The notes: a model not told the origin generated them from the letters alone. Numbered from the stretch's first letter, positions 1 to 10,890 are shown. The stretch: 64,000 nucleotides of DNA from Sipunculus nudus (GCA_026874595.1 CM049310.1:39747558-39811557); one strand, 5' to 3'. Made by a program: numbers and translations.

Positions 1-771
1 TAAATACATTTTAGAATTCATTTTACAGATATATTAGTTATTACGTTTGGAGTACATATAAAATGCCACTAGTAGCATGTTGGTGGTATCCTAGTCCAGA
101 ACTGGACTGTTTGGGGCCTATTTATAATCTGATGTCTTTGTTGCCCCGTCAAAGTCCAGCATAGCCGCCGACGGCGACGCAACAGGTTTCAGGTTTCTGT
201 TGCGTCGCCGGCCAACCAAAGGGCTAACTGGGGTTATAGCAAGATACGATCTGTTACTCTAAGAAAGGAAATTGAATAAAAATATTTCCTATGGTTTTAA
301 TAAACCAATGTTCACATAATGTTGTATTTCGAAAGGCCTGTAATAAAAAATAACCATTCTGGAAAGCATGAAGCACCTGTAACATCAACAACTGATATTA
401 TTTGTCCAGAGAGAATTGAAGCATTAACAGCCCCGGTAGACATCTTGCATTTTGGTGGCTGTCCTGTATAAGGCTTTAGGCCTGTGTACTATTTTGTTCA
501 TATTTTAACTTCCTTGGTGCAAATTAGGGCTGAGAAGAGAACAGTAATGTTTTCTAGTGGTCAAATATACAATACACATAGATGTATCATGTACTGAACA
601 TTAATCAATGGATATATGTTAAATCTCACAGTTGTGTATGGAGTGTTATAATCACAGTTAACTGCAGGTGCAATTGAGGAGTTTATTCTTATGGGCTAAG
701 TCCAGCACCAAAATATTATTCCTGAGAGTCCAGTGGAGAATCCCACTGGAAGGCTGTAGCTGCTGTTACAG
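1..771. other. Intergenic, AT-rich; one GC-rich hairpin
   Basis: No coding region is supported. The only reading frame of note (668-859) runs into the fold-back element at 772 and shows no recognisable domain. The stretch is AT-rich except for the short GC-rich hairpin at 172-210, listed separately. Confidence 0.6.
172..210. repeat. GC-rich perfect hairpin, 14-bp stem
   Basis: CGGCGACGCAACAG (172-185) is followed by an 11-nt spacer and its exact reverse complement (197-210). The arms are GC-rich and contain several CpG sites in an AT-rich background. The context suggests a mobile-element remnant. No target duplication was seen. Confidence 0.6.
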
Positions 772-1053
772 GCCAACACGTGACGAAATACTGACCCAGT
801 CTTATCAAATAAGTTGTTTTTTACCTCTCTGTATCGAATCCATATCCTCCCAGTACTGATATATCCATATATTTTCCTAACGCATCTGACTACTCGTATT
901 GAAATGGGCTTACAGGATATATCACCTCAAGGGGATAATTATGAAAATATATGGATATATCAGTAGGCCTACTGGGAGGATGTGATTTTGATGCTGATAG
1001 GTGAATAACAACTAAGATGATAAGACTGGGTCAGTATTTCGTCACGTGTTGGC
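772..1053. repeat. Fold-back (palindromic) element
   Basis: The two ends are near-perfect reverse complements. The outer arms (772-807 and 1018-1053) both read GCCAACACGTGACGAAATAC when oriented outward-in and continue through ACTGACCCAGTCTTATCA. The inner arms around 846-878 and 944-982 share a CCTCCCAGTA block and TGATATATCCATATATTTTC. The unpaired centre is about 70 bp. The size and symmetry fit a fold-back MITE. I see no clear target-site duplication and no coding capacity. Confidence 0.7.
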
Positions 1054-1164
1054 AACTACCTTACCTTACTAAGCCTGGTCAACCCAGTGCATCAAACTCA
1101 AGGGAAGTTTGATGTATTGGCCTGATATGTTGACCTGTCAATGCGTCTTTGATGGCTTTTTCGT

Positions 1165-1460
1165 TCACAAGACAAGTGTCCCCACCTACATTGACTTTTG
1201 CACAGTGTATGCGCCTGCTTATTTCTACAGAGAAATTTGATACATCAGCCTAAAATTGGGCATATTTATACATATCAGGAAGCTTTATCGTGTACAAGAC
1301 TGGTGGCGCCACCTACAATAATTTTTGCACAATGTATGTCCCTGCTTATTTCGCAGGAGGGGTTTGACATATCAGTCTGACGTTGGGCATACGTTTATAT
1401 CTCTTCATTGTATACAAGACTGGTAGTGTCAGCTACAGTCATTTTTGTGTTGTGTGCACC
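1165..1460. repeat. Short tandem array (about 120-128 bp units) with GGTGGCGCCACC
   Basis: Three diverged units are aligned by (C)ACCTACA or CAGCTACA at 1182, 1310 and 1430. Each is followed by TTTTGCACA-type sequence, a CCTGCTTATTTC block and a TTGGGCATA block. The middle unit carries the 12-bp palindrome GGTGGCGCCACC at 1306-1317. The same palindrome marks the family A elements elsewhere in the window, so the arrays may be related. Confidence 0.55.
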
Positions 1461-1480
1461 CATGCCAGAATTTCAGCAGT

Positions 1481-2246
1481 GATGTTTGTGTAATTGTTTC
1501 TTGTTCAAAATATTTAGTACTTGCATTGTTCAAATACATGTTACACATGTTCTTGAAAAGTAATGGTCCAGCATTGAAGCATTATATCTGGTGTAATCCC
1601 ATTGCATAGGTTCGCATTAGGCCTGTAGGCCTTGTTTTTCTTTGTCTCATGACTGCTGCAATTTCTTTAATATAAAAACAATCCAAGAAAAACACAAGCA
1701 TAAGGTTTTCAATAGTGAATTTATTCAATTATAAACACAGAAACTGTTCAAACAGTAAACAAATATAATAACAAACAAAAACAAATAGTAAATAATCTCA
1801 TATATAATAAGCTGTATATATATACAGGCTTAAAATTCACATTTTTAAGATAGGAAAAATTACATAGGCCTGTTATGGGTTGAATGTCCAGGCCTGTAGA
1901 AATTTTTTTAATCCCTCAGTAATTTTTTAAATGACCTACAGCTGGCAAGTTAAATTTAAATGACGCAAGTTATTTTTTTAGCCCACTTGCAGCAGCCGCA
2001 AGTCAGTATTTTAAAACATTTCTATCCCTGTTTTCATGGTAGAAACGACATCTGGCGGAAGAGAGCGGCAAGATCAGGAGCAGAGCTATTCAAACATTTA
2101 ACCATACAACAGTGATGTTTTTTAATGACCAAGGACACATGACAGGGAGCTCCTCTGAGGAAGACCCTAAAACATAATAGAGCTCACCAAAGCTATTCGT
2201 CAGGCTTCTGCGACGTGACCCAACTGTTCACCCTGAATTCCATCAC
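1481..2246. other. Upstream region of the RSKR-like gene
   Basis: AT-rich sequence without a convincing coding exon. It should hold the promoter and 5' leader of the kinase gene at 2247, but no TATA box or initiator stands out. A slightly GC-richer patch lies at 2045-2170. Confidence 0.4.
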
Positions 2247-3488
2247 GTGACTTTTGGACTCACTTCAAAATTCTTCAAAAGATGTACTGGGGCGTCGGAC
2301 TTAGTCTGTCTCAACCATTTCTTTCCAGGTCCAAACCATGAGGAATCGTTTGTCAGGAAGCTGGGAAGAAGTTCTGTGAGAATGAAGAAATTTCAGCAAA
2401 ACCTGCACATTCCTCAGCCTCAGAAAGGGATGCATCCAGTCATGCAGGTGCCTTTCCATAATGCTCGGTTTCTTCCAGAATATCCCATTACTGGAGCGGT
2501 AAATGAGGAGTCATTCCAGATACAGGATGTCATAGCAACTGGTGCCTTTGGAAATGTCCTGAAGGTGTGTAGGAAGGACAACCACTACATTTATGCGCTC
2601 AAGATGATGAAGAAATCAAAAGTGGTGGTTGAGGGTGCAGTTCAGCAGTGCAAAGATGAGTTAGCCATTCAGAATGCCGTTGGTCACCATCCTTTTATTG
2701 TGAAACCATACCATTCCTGGCAGAATATAGAATCCCTGTTTTTCACTATGGACTATGTACCTGGTGGAGAGCTGTTTGCTCTGTGGAAGAAGTTTGGCCG
2801 TTTTTCAGAATCTCTGGTCAGAATTTACATATGTGAATTGGCACTTGTCTTAGATTATCTACACTGCTTAGGAATTATTTACAGGGATCTAAAGATGGAA
2901 AATATACTAATTGACATGCAAGGGCACCTGCAAGTTATAGACTTTGGGTTTGCTAAGTGGCTTAGGAAAGGCGGCAAAACAAGCACAATATGTGGCACAC
3001 TGCAGTATATAGCACCTGAGGTGTTGAACATGAGGCCATACGGACATGAAACAGATTGGTGGTCACTTGGGATACTTTTATACACCATGCTGGCAGGGGA
3101 GTTCCCAGTGCCAGCTGCAGAGAATCACTTTGAAATGTCAAGTAGAGTTCAAGGTCATGTATATGACCTCCCCCTCCATTTTGGATTTTCCCATGAAGTG
3201 AGAGACCTCACATGTAGGCTTCTACAGAAAAACCCCAAAGATCGTCTGCATGACCTGCGGAACTTTGAGAGACATCCATTTTTTGCTCAGCTGGATTTTG
3301 AATTTATTCAGTCAAGACAGTTTAGCCCTCATCAGCTGCTGGATGCTGAGGCTCAGTACAACTGTGATAGTGATACAAGCATGACCAGAAGTCTGAGTGT
3401 GGATCACTTTGACAGCACATTTAATCTGGGGAAGATGACTTTCTCATGGAACGAATCTGTAGCATCTACAGATGGTAAAATTGTATGA
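2247..3488 (+). CDS. RSKR: RSKR-like Ser/Thr protein kinase (ribosomal protein S6 kinase-related, SGK494 family)
   Basis: A 413-residue uninterrupted reading frame. A variable N-terminus leads into FLPEYPI (residues 75-81), a signature just before the kinase domain in RSKR proteins. All catalytic motifs are present: Gly-rich loop GAFGNV (99-104), Lys119 in YALK, Glu138 of helix C, YRDLKMEN (212-219, Tyr replacing the usual His as in many AGC kinases), DFG (232-234) and APE (256-258). The enzyme is therefore probably active and would phosphorylate Ser/Thr on unknown substrates, most likely in the cytoplasm. The length matches the vertebrate protein (about 410 residues). The start is uncertain: a good splice acceptor (TTTCTTTCCAG) ends at 2331, so an upstream exon may join there; Met46 (at 2382) is the first in-frame ATG after it. 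The lack of introns, together with the A-run at 3769, suggests a retrocopy. Confidence 0.88.
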   Translation: MTFGLTSKFFKRCTGASDLVCLNHFFPGPNHEESFVRKLGRSSVRMKKFQQNLHIPQPQKGMHPVMQVPFHNARFLPEYPITGAVNEESFQIQDVIATGAFGNVLKVCRKDNHYIYALKMMKKSKVVVEGAVQQCKDELAIQNAVGHHPFIVKPYHSWQNIESLFFTMDYVPGGELFALWKKFGRFSESLVRIYICELALVLDYLHCLGIIYRDLKMENILIDMQGHLQVIDFGFAKWLRKGGKTSTICGTLQYIAPEVLNMRPYGHETDWWSLGILLYTMLAGEFPVPAAENHFEMSSRVQGHVYDLPLHFGFSHEVRDLTCRLLQKNPKDRLHDLRNFERHPFFAQLDFEFIQSRQFSPHQLLDAEAQYNCDSDTSMTRSLSVDHFDSTFNLGKMTFSWNESVASTDGKIV

Positions 3489-3597
3489 TTAACACTGAGA
3501 ACAGCCTCATCAGTGCCTGAAGATTAACACTTGAGAACATCCCCGACAATGCCTGGAGATTAACACTGAGAACAGCCCCATCAATGCCTGGAGATTA
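3487..3597 (+). repeat. 35-36 bp minisatellite beginning in the stop codon
   Basis: Units starting GATTAACACTGAGAACA begin at 3487, 3522 and 3558, with a partial unit at 3593 (spacing 35, 36 and 35 bp). Each ends in TGCCTGRA. The first unit starts inside the TGA stop of the kinase gene (3486-3488), so the array forms the proximal 3' UTR. Confidence 0.8.
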
Positions 3598-3746
3598 GCT
3601 GCTCTCCTGAAGAATAGCTGCTAGTTCCAAGCTACAGTTCTGTGTGTGTTTGTATGTGGACATTTGATACAACCACTCCAGATTATTACCTTATGTGAAA
3701 GAAAAGTGTTTTCTTTTCCAGAAAACAAATGTTTGTGCTTAAATTG

Positions 3747-3777
3747 AATAAAGAAATACATGTATTGCAAAAAAAAA
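3747..3777 (+). terminator. Polyadenylation signal followed by genomic A-run
   Basis: AATAAA lies at 3747-3752, about 260 bp after the kinase stop codon. A run of nine A, continued by TAAATAAAG, begins 17 bp later at 3769. The spacing is that of a normal cleavage site. A genomic A-tract exactly there is what a reverse-transcribed, inserted mRNA leaves behind. A chance A-rich patch cannot be excluded. Confidence 0.6.
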
Positions 3778-3888
3778 TAAATAAAGAAATGTTTTCATAA
3801 TATTTACAACTGCTGTTAGGGGGCGTTAATTATTACTCCAAACCCAAATTCAAATACCCTCTTTTTCCTGTGACCTTCACATCATCTT

Positions 3889-3965
3889 GCATGGTGTAAT
3901 GGGATGAGTGTTCGACTACTGAGTCAGCTGCACAGGGTCGATTCTAGAGAGGTCCAACTTCTGCT
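3889..3965 (+). repeat. tRNA-like SINE head (degenerate)
   Basis: TGGTGTAATGGGATGAGTG resembles a pol III A box, and GGGTCGATTCT about 54 nt downstream resembles a B box. GTTCGACTACTGAGTC lies between them like an anticodon arm. The acceptor stem does not pair, so this is a tRNA-derived SINE fragment or tRNA pseudogene, not a working tRNA. Confidence 0.4.
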
Positions 3966-4454
3966 CTTTCATGTGATATTCATGATTTATAATGTTTACA
4001 TGTGTTTCATCAAAAGATAATGCCACGGTAGGAAATATAAGAGAAGACTATTACTGGGAGTATTTTTTTTATTCACCTGTCCCAAATGTAGGTACTGATT
4101 GTAAATTTGCTCTGATGTTGGCACTTGATAAATTATTAAATTATTTTGCACTTGTTCAGAATTGGGCCTTCATACAATAACATGTACGCTTGGTCAAAAC
4201 TAGTGTCTCATAAGTTGTTGTTTCCTTACCGGTATAACATTAAAGGCCAATTAACCATATTTTCCTGAGAAATTCCCACATTTGATTTTGTTCATACCTG
4301 GAGTTCATTATAAATATTACAAGAGGAGTCTAGAAAACCTTGGTTTCCTGTTCATGTGGGGCTGGCAGCCCCCGCTTTACATTAAATTAAGCCGTGATGA
4401 CACTTCACTCAGAGCTATAAATGAAACATTATCGCCCAACTGGTATCTCGTCTT

Positions 4455-4515
4455 CACAGTTCAGTTAGTAGCATGTATGATGTAGGACTCCTGATCTAGA
4501 GGTTTGACTCCATAC
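4455..4515 (+). repeat. Second tRNA-like SINE head (degenerate)
   Basis: AGTTCAGTTAGTAGCATG resembles the tRNA D arm and A box. GGACTCCTGATCTAGAGG follows, then the B-box-like AGGTTTGACTCCA. Order and spacing match tRNA-derived SINEs, but the stems are decayed. Confidence 0.4.
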
Positions 4516-7500
4516 TCAGGCGACTTTTAGTATATTCACTATAGTAATTAATGTTAGAATAAGTGAAGTAAGTGTGGGGTTATCTCTGTATTCGCACAAG
4601 ATGGACAATCCGAGGTGTTCCCAGCATGAGGTAGTCCAGTATGCCATGGAAAAAAATTTTCTGTGAAAATTGGATGTTCAACTGTCTTACTCTAAGGCAT
4701 TCTTAACAAGTGTGACAAGTATCTCGGAGTCTTCTGTGAAATGCTTACGCCATTACCAATATTGTGTTGTATTTTCTTATAAACATAATAACATTCAATT
4801 TTCATGAAGTGAGTAACATGTTTTCATATTATACGCCTCCTGCTATCGTTGTTTGATAAACCGACAGCCTTGTAATCGGACATAATTTTAGATATACATT
4901 TGGTGACGGATAATCAAGTCACAACTGTATACAATTATAAAAAAATTAGATTTATCGCAGAGCTTGGGTGGTAAAAATCCATCCAAGCTTTCTTTAGGAA
5001 ACATGCCTACCCTTTTTTCAACAAATTCACCAGAGGGAAAGGTCAAATTATATTGCTTTGGTGAGGACCAGTTACTTTCATTAACAGTCTACAGGAGGCG
5101 CCAGGATAAACCAGCTAGGCATCTACTATTCTTGATATCGTAGTGGGTCTGCTGATGTAGAAATCCCTTGCGATGATGACAGGCTGATTGAGCTGTTCAG
5201 AGTTTGTCAGCTTTTCATTAAAGCATAACACTGTCCCCTTTTCTCATCTTTGATTCTATATCTCAGCCAAATGACTACTAAGTGCTCTCGTTTGAGTAGT
5301 GTTCTTCTTGACAGTTATAGTGAAATGATAAATAAGCTGAATAATTGTAAGATTAAGTAGATGACTCAGTTGCTTTTCTGAGTGAACTGCTGATTGGTAT
5401 AGACACACCCTAACCCTGCTGGAACACAAGTGATGTTTGAATGATACCTCACTGATGCCCATGTGTGTAAACCGCTCAGTTGTTTGGCTTTGATATACAA
5501 ACCCAGGCTGACAAACAATGCCTACCTGAGTGCAGGTGAGATATGGTTGATAACATACAACTGCTCAATCCCTTTCTATGAGGGTACAGGGAGGCTGAGC
5601 ATTGTGTAGCTTGTGTTGTTTTCACACCTTTGCCCTTTTGGCAACATAGGCCTAGAACTAATTCATTTGGGTCACCACTGGGTTAAAAACCTTACTGCAG
5701 CTCTGGTGAATTACAAAAATAGTTAAGATTAAATGCTTGAAAGTATTTTGTGAAAACATAAATTTAGGTTCCTCATTAAAAATTTTGAAAAAAAAACAAA
5801 TTTTCGGAAAAACAGCATTTTGAGAAAAAGGGCTTTCTGTTGTAATTTAAGTAGTGCTCAACTAAAATTCAACATATTTTACAGGAATTATAGTCTGTTA
5901 CTTCATTTTGTTGTATCATTAAATGCATGTATAAAGTTCAAGATCATCAGCTTAGGCCTTCCAAGTAATGCCACAGTTATATTGTGCGATGTTAGGGGCC
6001 CTGCTGACTAAGATCCAGATCCAGACAGTGATACAGATCCAGACAGTGAATTCATTGCTAATTACACTCTGGAACACAGTCTATTTCTTATCTAAAAAGG
6101 GGAAAATGAAAGGAAGAGTATTCCTTAGTTGTCAGGTAATCACCACATTTGTCTAGAAAGGTAAGCTTTAGTGCATTTTAAATACCGAAATTATAGGACA
6201 GGGGACAACTAGTGGACTGCAGTACAGACAAAATCATGGCTTCGCTTCTGCTCCTTATTGACTCCTTGCTTAGAGTCTTCAAATGCCTTCACTGAAGAGA
6301 TATCCCTATCCTTCCTGGTCATTTCACTGCTTGACATGTAATCCCAGAATAATTCTGCAGTGTCCTACAATAATATGCAAATGAGGGCACGGTTAACCCC
6401 AGGGCTTTTTTTCCGGCTTCTTCTGGGTAAATAAGAGTCAAATGGCCACTACACTCTCTCCGTAATAGATTCCAACCTTGACACTGTCTTTGGAGAGCTT
6501 TCCCATCATATTTCCGTGTCCTCAAATCAAACCGTGACCTCACAAAAATTTCAAAACCACTCATTGAGGCTGCCACTTTGCATACAGGTTAAAACCTGGA
6601 TGTTGCAAGTCGCATGACGATGTATGTAGGGTATACTGTACACAGCCTCTTTGGTAACCTTCGGGCCTGCAAAAGCTTACATAGACTTAATGTGTTCCAC
6701 AAACATCCAATGGTGGCAATAGTAGGAATATGCTGGTCTTTCAGAAAACCCAGAACAGAAATAGTAGAATGTTATTTTATACTCAAACAAAGTAGGCCTA
6801 GATTGCTTGGTCATTGTCGCATGCTTCCAAACAGTCATCAAAGCACTACAAGCAATGTACTTCAATCAATCTCAACATGACAGGAAGGGTCATGCCAAGA
6901 CCTGCCTTTTGACTGTCATATCAGTAGATCTCCAAGAAAAGGCAGGGTTCTTAATAACACCTTTCCGCCTGTCTCAGACAGGTGAACATGTGCACGGAAA
7001 GCCATTTCTCATTTTGTACCAATCACAATTCCTAGATGTTTTCCACATCAGTAGGTGATAAATAGTACGGTAACAAACATGAGACAAAAAAACAAATATT
7101 TTACAGGTGGTGTTCCACCGACTCCATATATTTCCTATATTTCCCTATAAAAATGGTCCATAATTTCTTATACTTTCCAGCATTTAGGCCTTCATCTCCT
7201 GTATATTCCTGGGTTTTTTTCATTGCACAATCGTGATATAACAGTGTTTCTATTGAAAACATTCAGTTTTTTTTGCATGCAAATGTGCATGTAGGATGGC
7301 ATGTAAGTCGGCAGAATCAGGTTTACACTGAGCAAAGTGTGACTAAAAGTTTGATGATGGTAGGATGCATCTTTAGCGGATAGGCATTTTTTTCTGTGGA
7401 AAGGCACACCTGTGTTAATGCTTTTCTTTTGGAAAGGTGAAAATAATAAAGTATTACAATCCCTGAAATGTATATATGTGCTTAAAAACAAGGCAGACTT

Positions 7501-7661
7501 GGCCCGGATAGTCTGATGGCCCATGAAAGAGACAAACTGATCAGGAAGATGGGGCTGGCATGATTACTTGACATATCAATATATATATCAGTTGATGCAG
7601 GTTGTCCACTGCAATAATCAGTGAGATCTCCAAGAATCCTCCACGATGTGAACCCATTTGT

Positions 7662-9105
7662 AACTAGAATACGTGTAGTCGACAAGCGACTACGTGTATC
7701 AGCCTAAATCAGAGTGGAACGGGTGAAGTGAGGCATGGATTGAGTGGCAAGGGGAAATAGAGTGTTGCATATTAGCATGGATGTCTGCAGCCAAATTGTG
7801 TATGTAGGGTGCCCCCCCTACCACAAAATCCAGAAAGCCGTCCAAGTTGTATACATATGCAAAATTTAAGGCAGATAAGTCAAACCACTACATGTATATG
7901 AGTGATTTTAGCCCGTGGCAGACAAACAGATGGACACTGAGCAAAAATGGATGCAGGTGACACCACCAGTTTTGCGTATGATAAAGAGCTATGTGAGAAC
8001 TATACACATGCAAAACTTTGGCCCAATCAGACAAATGGTTCCCAAGATATGAGCTTGGATGTCTGCTGCATAAACTAAAATGCAGGTGGCGCCACCTGTC
8101 ATAAAATCAAGAGAGCTGTCGGGGATGTATAAACCTGCAAATTTTAAGGCAGATATGTCAAACCACTGCCGAGATATGAGTGATTTTATCCCATGGCAGA
8201 CAAACAGACAGGAACTGTGCAAAAATGGCTGCAGGTGGCGCCACCAGTTTTGCGTATGATGAAGAACTATGTGAGATTTATACACATGCAAAATTTTGGC
8301 CCAATCGGTCAAACGGTTCCCGAGATATGAGCTTGGATGTCTGCAGCGTAAACATGAATGTAGATGGCGCCACCTGTCATAAAATCAGAAAAGCTATCCA
8401 GGATGTATAAGCATGCAGAATTTCAGGTGAATTAGTCAAGTCACTGCAGAGATATGAGTGATTTTAAGCCAAGGCAGACAAACAGATGGACACTGTGCAA
8501 ACATGGTTGCAGGTGGCGCCACCATTTTTTGTGTATGTTATCAAGCTCTCCAAGGGCTACATTTGTGCAAAAAAATTTTCCTGATCGGTCAAACGGTTCC
8601 CGAGATATGAGCTTGGATGTCTGCAGCGTAAACGTGAATGTAGGTGGCACCACCTGTCATAAAATCAGAAAAGCTATCCAGGATGTATACACATGCCGAA
8701 TTTCAGGTGAATTAGTCAAGTCACTGCAGAGATATGAGTGATTTTAGCCCGTGGCAGACAAACAGATGGACACTGTGCAAACATGGTTGCAGGTGGCGCC
8801 AACAATTTTTGTGTATGTTATAAAGCTCTCCAAGGGCTACATTTGTGCAAAAAAATTTTCCTGATCGGTCAAACGGTTCCCGAGATATGAGCTTGGATGT
8901 CTGCAGCATAAACGTGAATGTAGGTGGCGCCACCTGTCATAAAATCAGAAAAGCTATCCAGGATGTTTACGCATGCCGAATTTCAGGTGAATTAGTCTAG
9001 TCACTGCAGAGATATGAGTGATTTTAACCCAAGGCAGACAAACAGATGGACACTGTGCAAACATGGTTGCAGGTGGCGCCACCATTTTTGGTGTATGTTA
9101 TAAAA
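7662..9105 (-). mobile_element. Family A Helentron-like (HINE-type) element, copy 1, with expanded tandem core
   Basis: Read on the minus strand, the 3' end is intact: a decayed inverted subterminal repeat, the stem-loop GTAGTCG-CTTGT-CGACTAC, then TATT and CTAG-T (plus-strand positions about 7662-7720). The core is a tandem array of about 283-bp units. The CACCTGTCATAAAATCA block recurs near 8092, 8367, 8650 and 8932. Each unit contains two GGTGGCGCCACC-type palindromes about 141 bp apart, so the unit looks like an old dimer. The other end is missing: similarity stops inside a unit near 9105. Several short reading frames here are products of the repeat, not genes. Confidence 0.7.
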
Positions 9106-9377
9106 TTATATCAGTATTGCATATTGTTTAGAAGTTATGGGCCCAAACATAATGCAATTTTTAAAAAATCAGGAAATATATTTACTCACTTTACATGAGA
9201 ATAGCTGAAGCTGGAGACTTTTTCAGGAATATAACTTTATTTAATCAAGATTCAATTGTTTACCCAAAATTAGATCTGAATTTTGCAAATTTTTAAGTTA
9301 TTAGCATAAATAGAAAACAATACCTTAAATTTTGTCCAGCTTTGGCAACGGCTCATTTTTTTCCCTGTTTATAGTGC

Positions 9378-9560
9378 TGTTGATTTAATTTTCAAAGCAT
9401 ATATACATAAGGATTTAATCTTTTAAAACCACTCATGGAGGGTGCCACTTTGCATACAGGTTAAAACTTGTTGATTTAATTTTCACAGCATATATACATA
9501 AGGATATAATCTTTTTAAACCATTCATGGAGGCTGCCACCATGCATACAGGTTAAAACCT
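9378..9560. repeat. 91-bp tandem duplication
   Basis: TGTTGATTTAATTTTC starts at 9378 and again at 9469. Both copies continue through CATATATACATAAGGAT, CATGGAGG and GCATACAGGTTAAAAC. The second half of the unit also occurs near 6557. A short (TA)n run follows at 9583-9605. Confidence 0.75.
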
Positions 9561-9778
9561 GGATGTTGCAAGTCACATGACAATGATATATATATATATA
9601 TATATGTCTAATATTTGGCCCCCCCAATGAATATTTCGTTTCTCCGCCAATGGTGATTTAAAATGAATAAAATATATGTGTATGCATAATATGACCCGAT
9701 ATGAGCTACACTCTGGATAAATAATGATTGCAACTTAAAATTCTGATATTTTAACTTATATTTTCAGATTTTTTGTTA

Positions 9779-10115
9779 GGCCAAAATAAAAAAAGGGTAT
9801 GGTTCTCAGGCACTTTTTTTCAGAAATCAATGCGGGCCGGCGCTTTTTTTATTTTAATTTTTTTGGTATGTTTCGATAAAAATGTCAAATGATAAGGGAA
9901 AAGCATGAAAATAACAGTTTTATTTTGCTAAATAAGTAAACGCTCTACAAAACAAAGGATATTGTATGGTTTTATCTGCTTGAAAGAAATGTCGGAGCGG
10001 CAGCAGCTCAAAATTGGAAAGTTTTTATTGGAAATCAAAATAAAAAGTTTTGATGCGGGGGTTTAAAATTGATGCGGGCGGTGCCTGAGAACCATACCTT
10101 TAATTTTTTTTGGCC
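9779..10115. mobile_element. MITE with about 35-bp terminal inverted repeats (Harbinger-like)
   Basis: The left end reads GGCCAAAATAAAAAAAGGG followed by TATGGTTCTCAGGCAC. The right end, reverse-complemented, reads GGCCAAAAAAAATTAAAGG followed by the same TATGGTTCTCAGGCAC. Both sides are flanked by TTA (9776-9778 and 10116-10118), matching the 3-bp TWA target duplication of PIF/Harbinger elements. The 337-bp length and lack of coding capacity fit a MITE. A 3-bp duplication is weak evidence for the superfamily. Confidence 0.6.
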
Positions 10116-10890
10116 TTATTACAAATTTATAAAACTTGTTAATAAAAAAAATGAATCTGAAAAAAGCCATATTGGAAAAAATGGATATGCTAAAAAAAAA
10201 AATAGGCTTTAATATTAACTTATATGCATTATTCTCTAAAAAGTGAAATAAAGGTATCACTTCATCCTGTCCATCTGTAAATTTTTCATATGCATCACAG
10301 TATCTCAAAACATTTACTGTTTTTCTTCATGACAGTCTTGTCAGAGTATTAGTTTTGCAATCATATATTTAGGACTTTACCATAACCAAGTAGGAGGGCC
10401 CCTTTCCTCTTAGCTTCTCATATGCTTATATATATGTGAAAAACATTACAATAGAATATTTTGCACATTTTGCATTTGCAAAAATTTCAAACTTCAGCTG
10501 AGCGCTGTGACCCTTGGGTCCCTTGTTTAATTTTTTCTGGGCTTATTTACTTTTTGAGCAATTATATTTGAGATTATGGTAATGACCATTATAACTTTTG
10601 GTATTTTTACCCCAACTATATAAAATCTGGCCATCTACTTCCTTCATCATTTCCTTTGATCCACCAACAAATGTAATTGAAACAGCAAAATATAACAGCA
10701 GTGTTACATTAAGTCATGGTTGTTTACAACATGACCCACATATGATGCAGGGGTATTCACATATGCTTGGTACCTACTACACCCTGTATTATGAGTACTC
10801 CTACCAATTTCACAGTGTCAAACAAACTTTAAATCCCTCATTCGCGATTAAGCCACATGGTATTTACTATGGTATCCACAAAAAAAACCA

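Larger units (their letters stand above)
3778..7661. other. Intergenic region, no supported gene
   Basis: Apart from the two SINE-like heads, nothing coding is supported. A short tandem copy of GATCCAGACAGTGA lies near 6010-6045. The block from about 6557 to 6620 (CACTCATTGAGGCTGCCACT and following, through GGATGTTGCAAGTC) recurs at 9430-9575, so it belongs to a dispersed repeat. Confidence 0.5.

Noticed and set aside
3889-4515. Functional tRNA genes
   Set aside because: A- and B-box-like motifs are present, but the acceptor and anticodon stems do not pair properly.
8180-8933. Several overlapping 70-95 residue frames on both strands
   Set aside because: They repeat the same peptide every 283 bp because they lie in the tandem core of a family A element. 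Related frames occur at 27226-27528 and 52474-52764.
7662-9105. CRISPR-like regular repeat
   Set aside because: Units are about 283 bp with no short repeat plus unique spacer pattern, and the genome is clearly eukaryotic. It is a tandem array in a mobile element.
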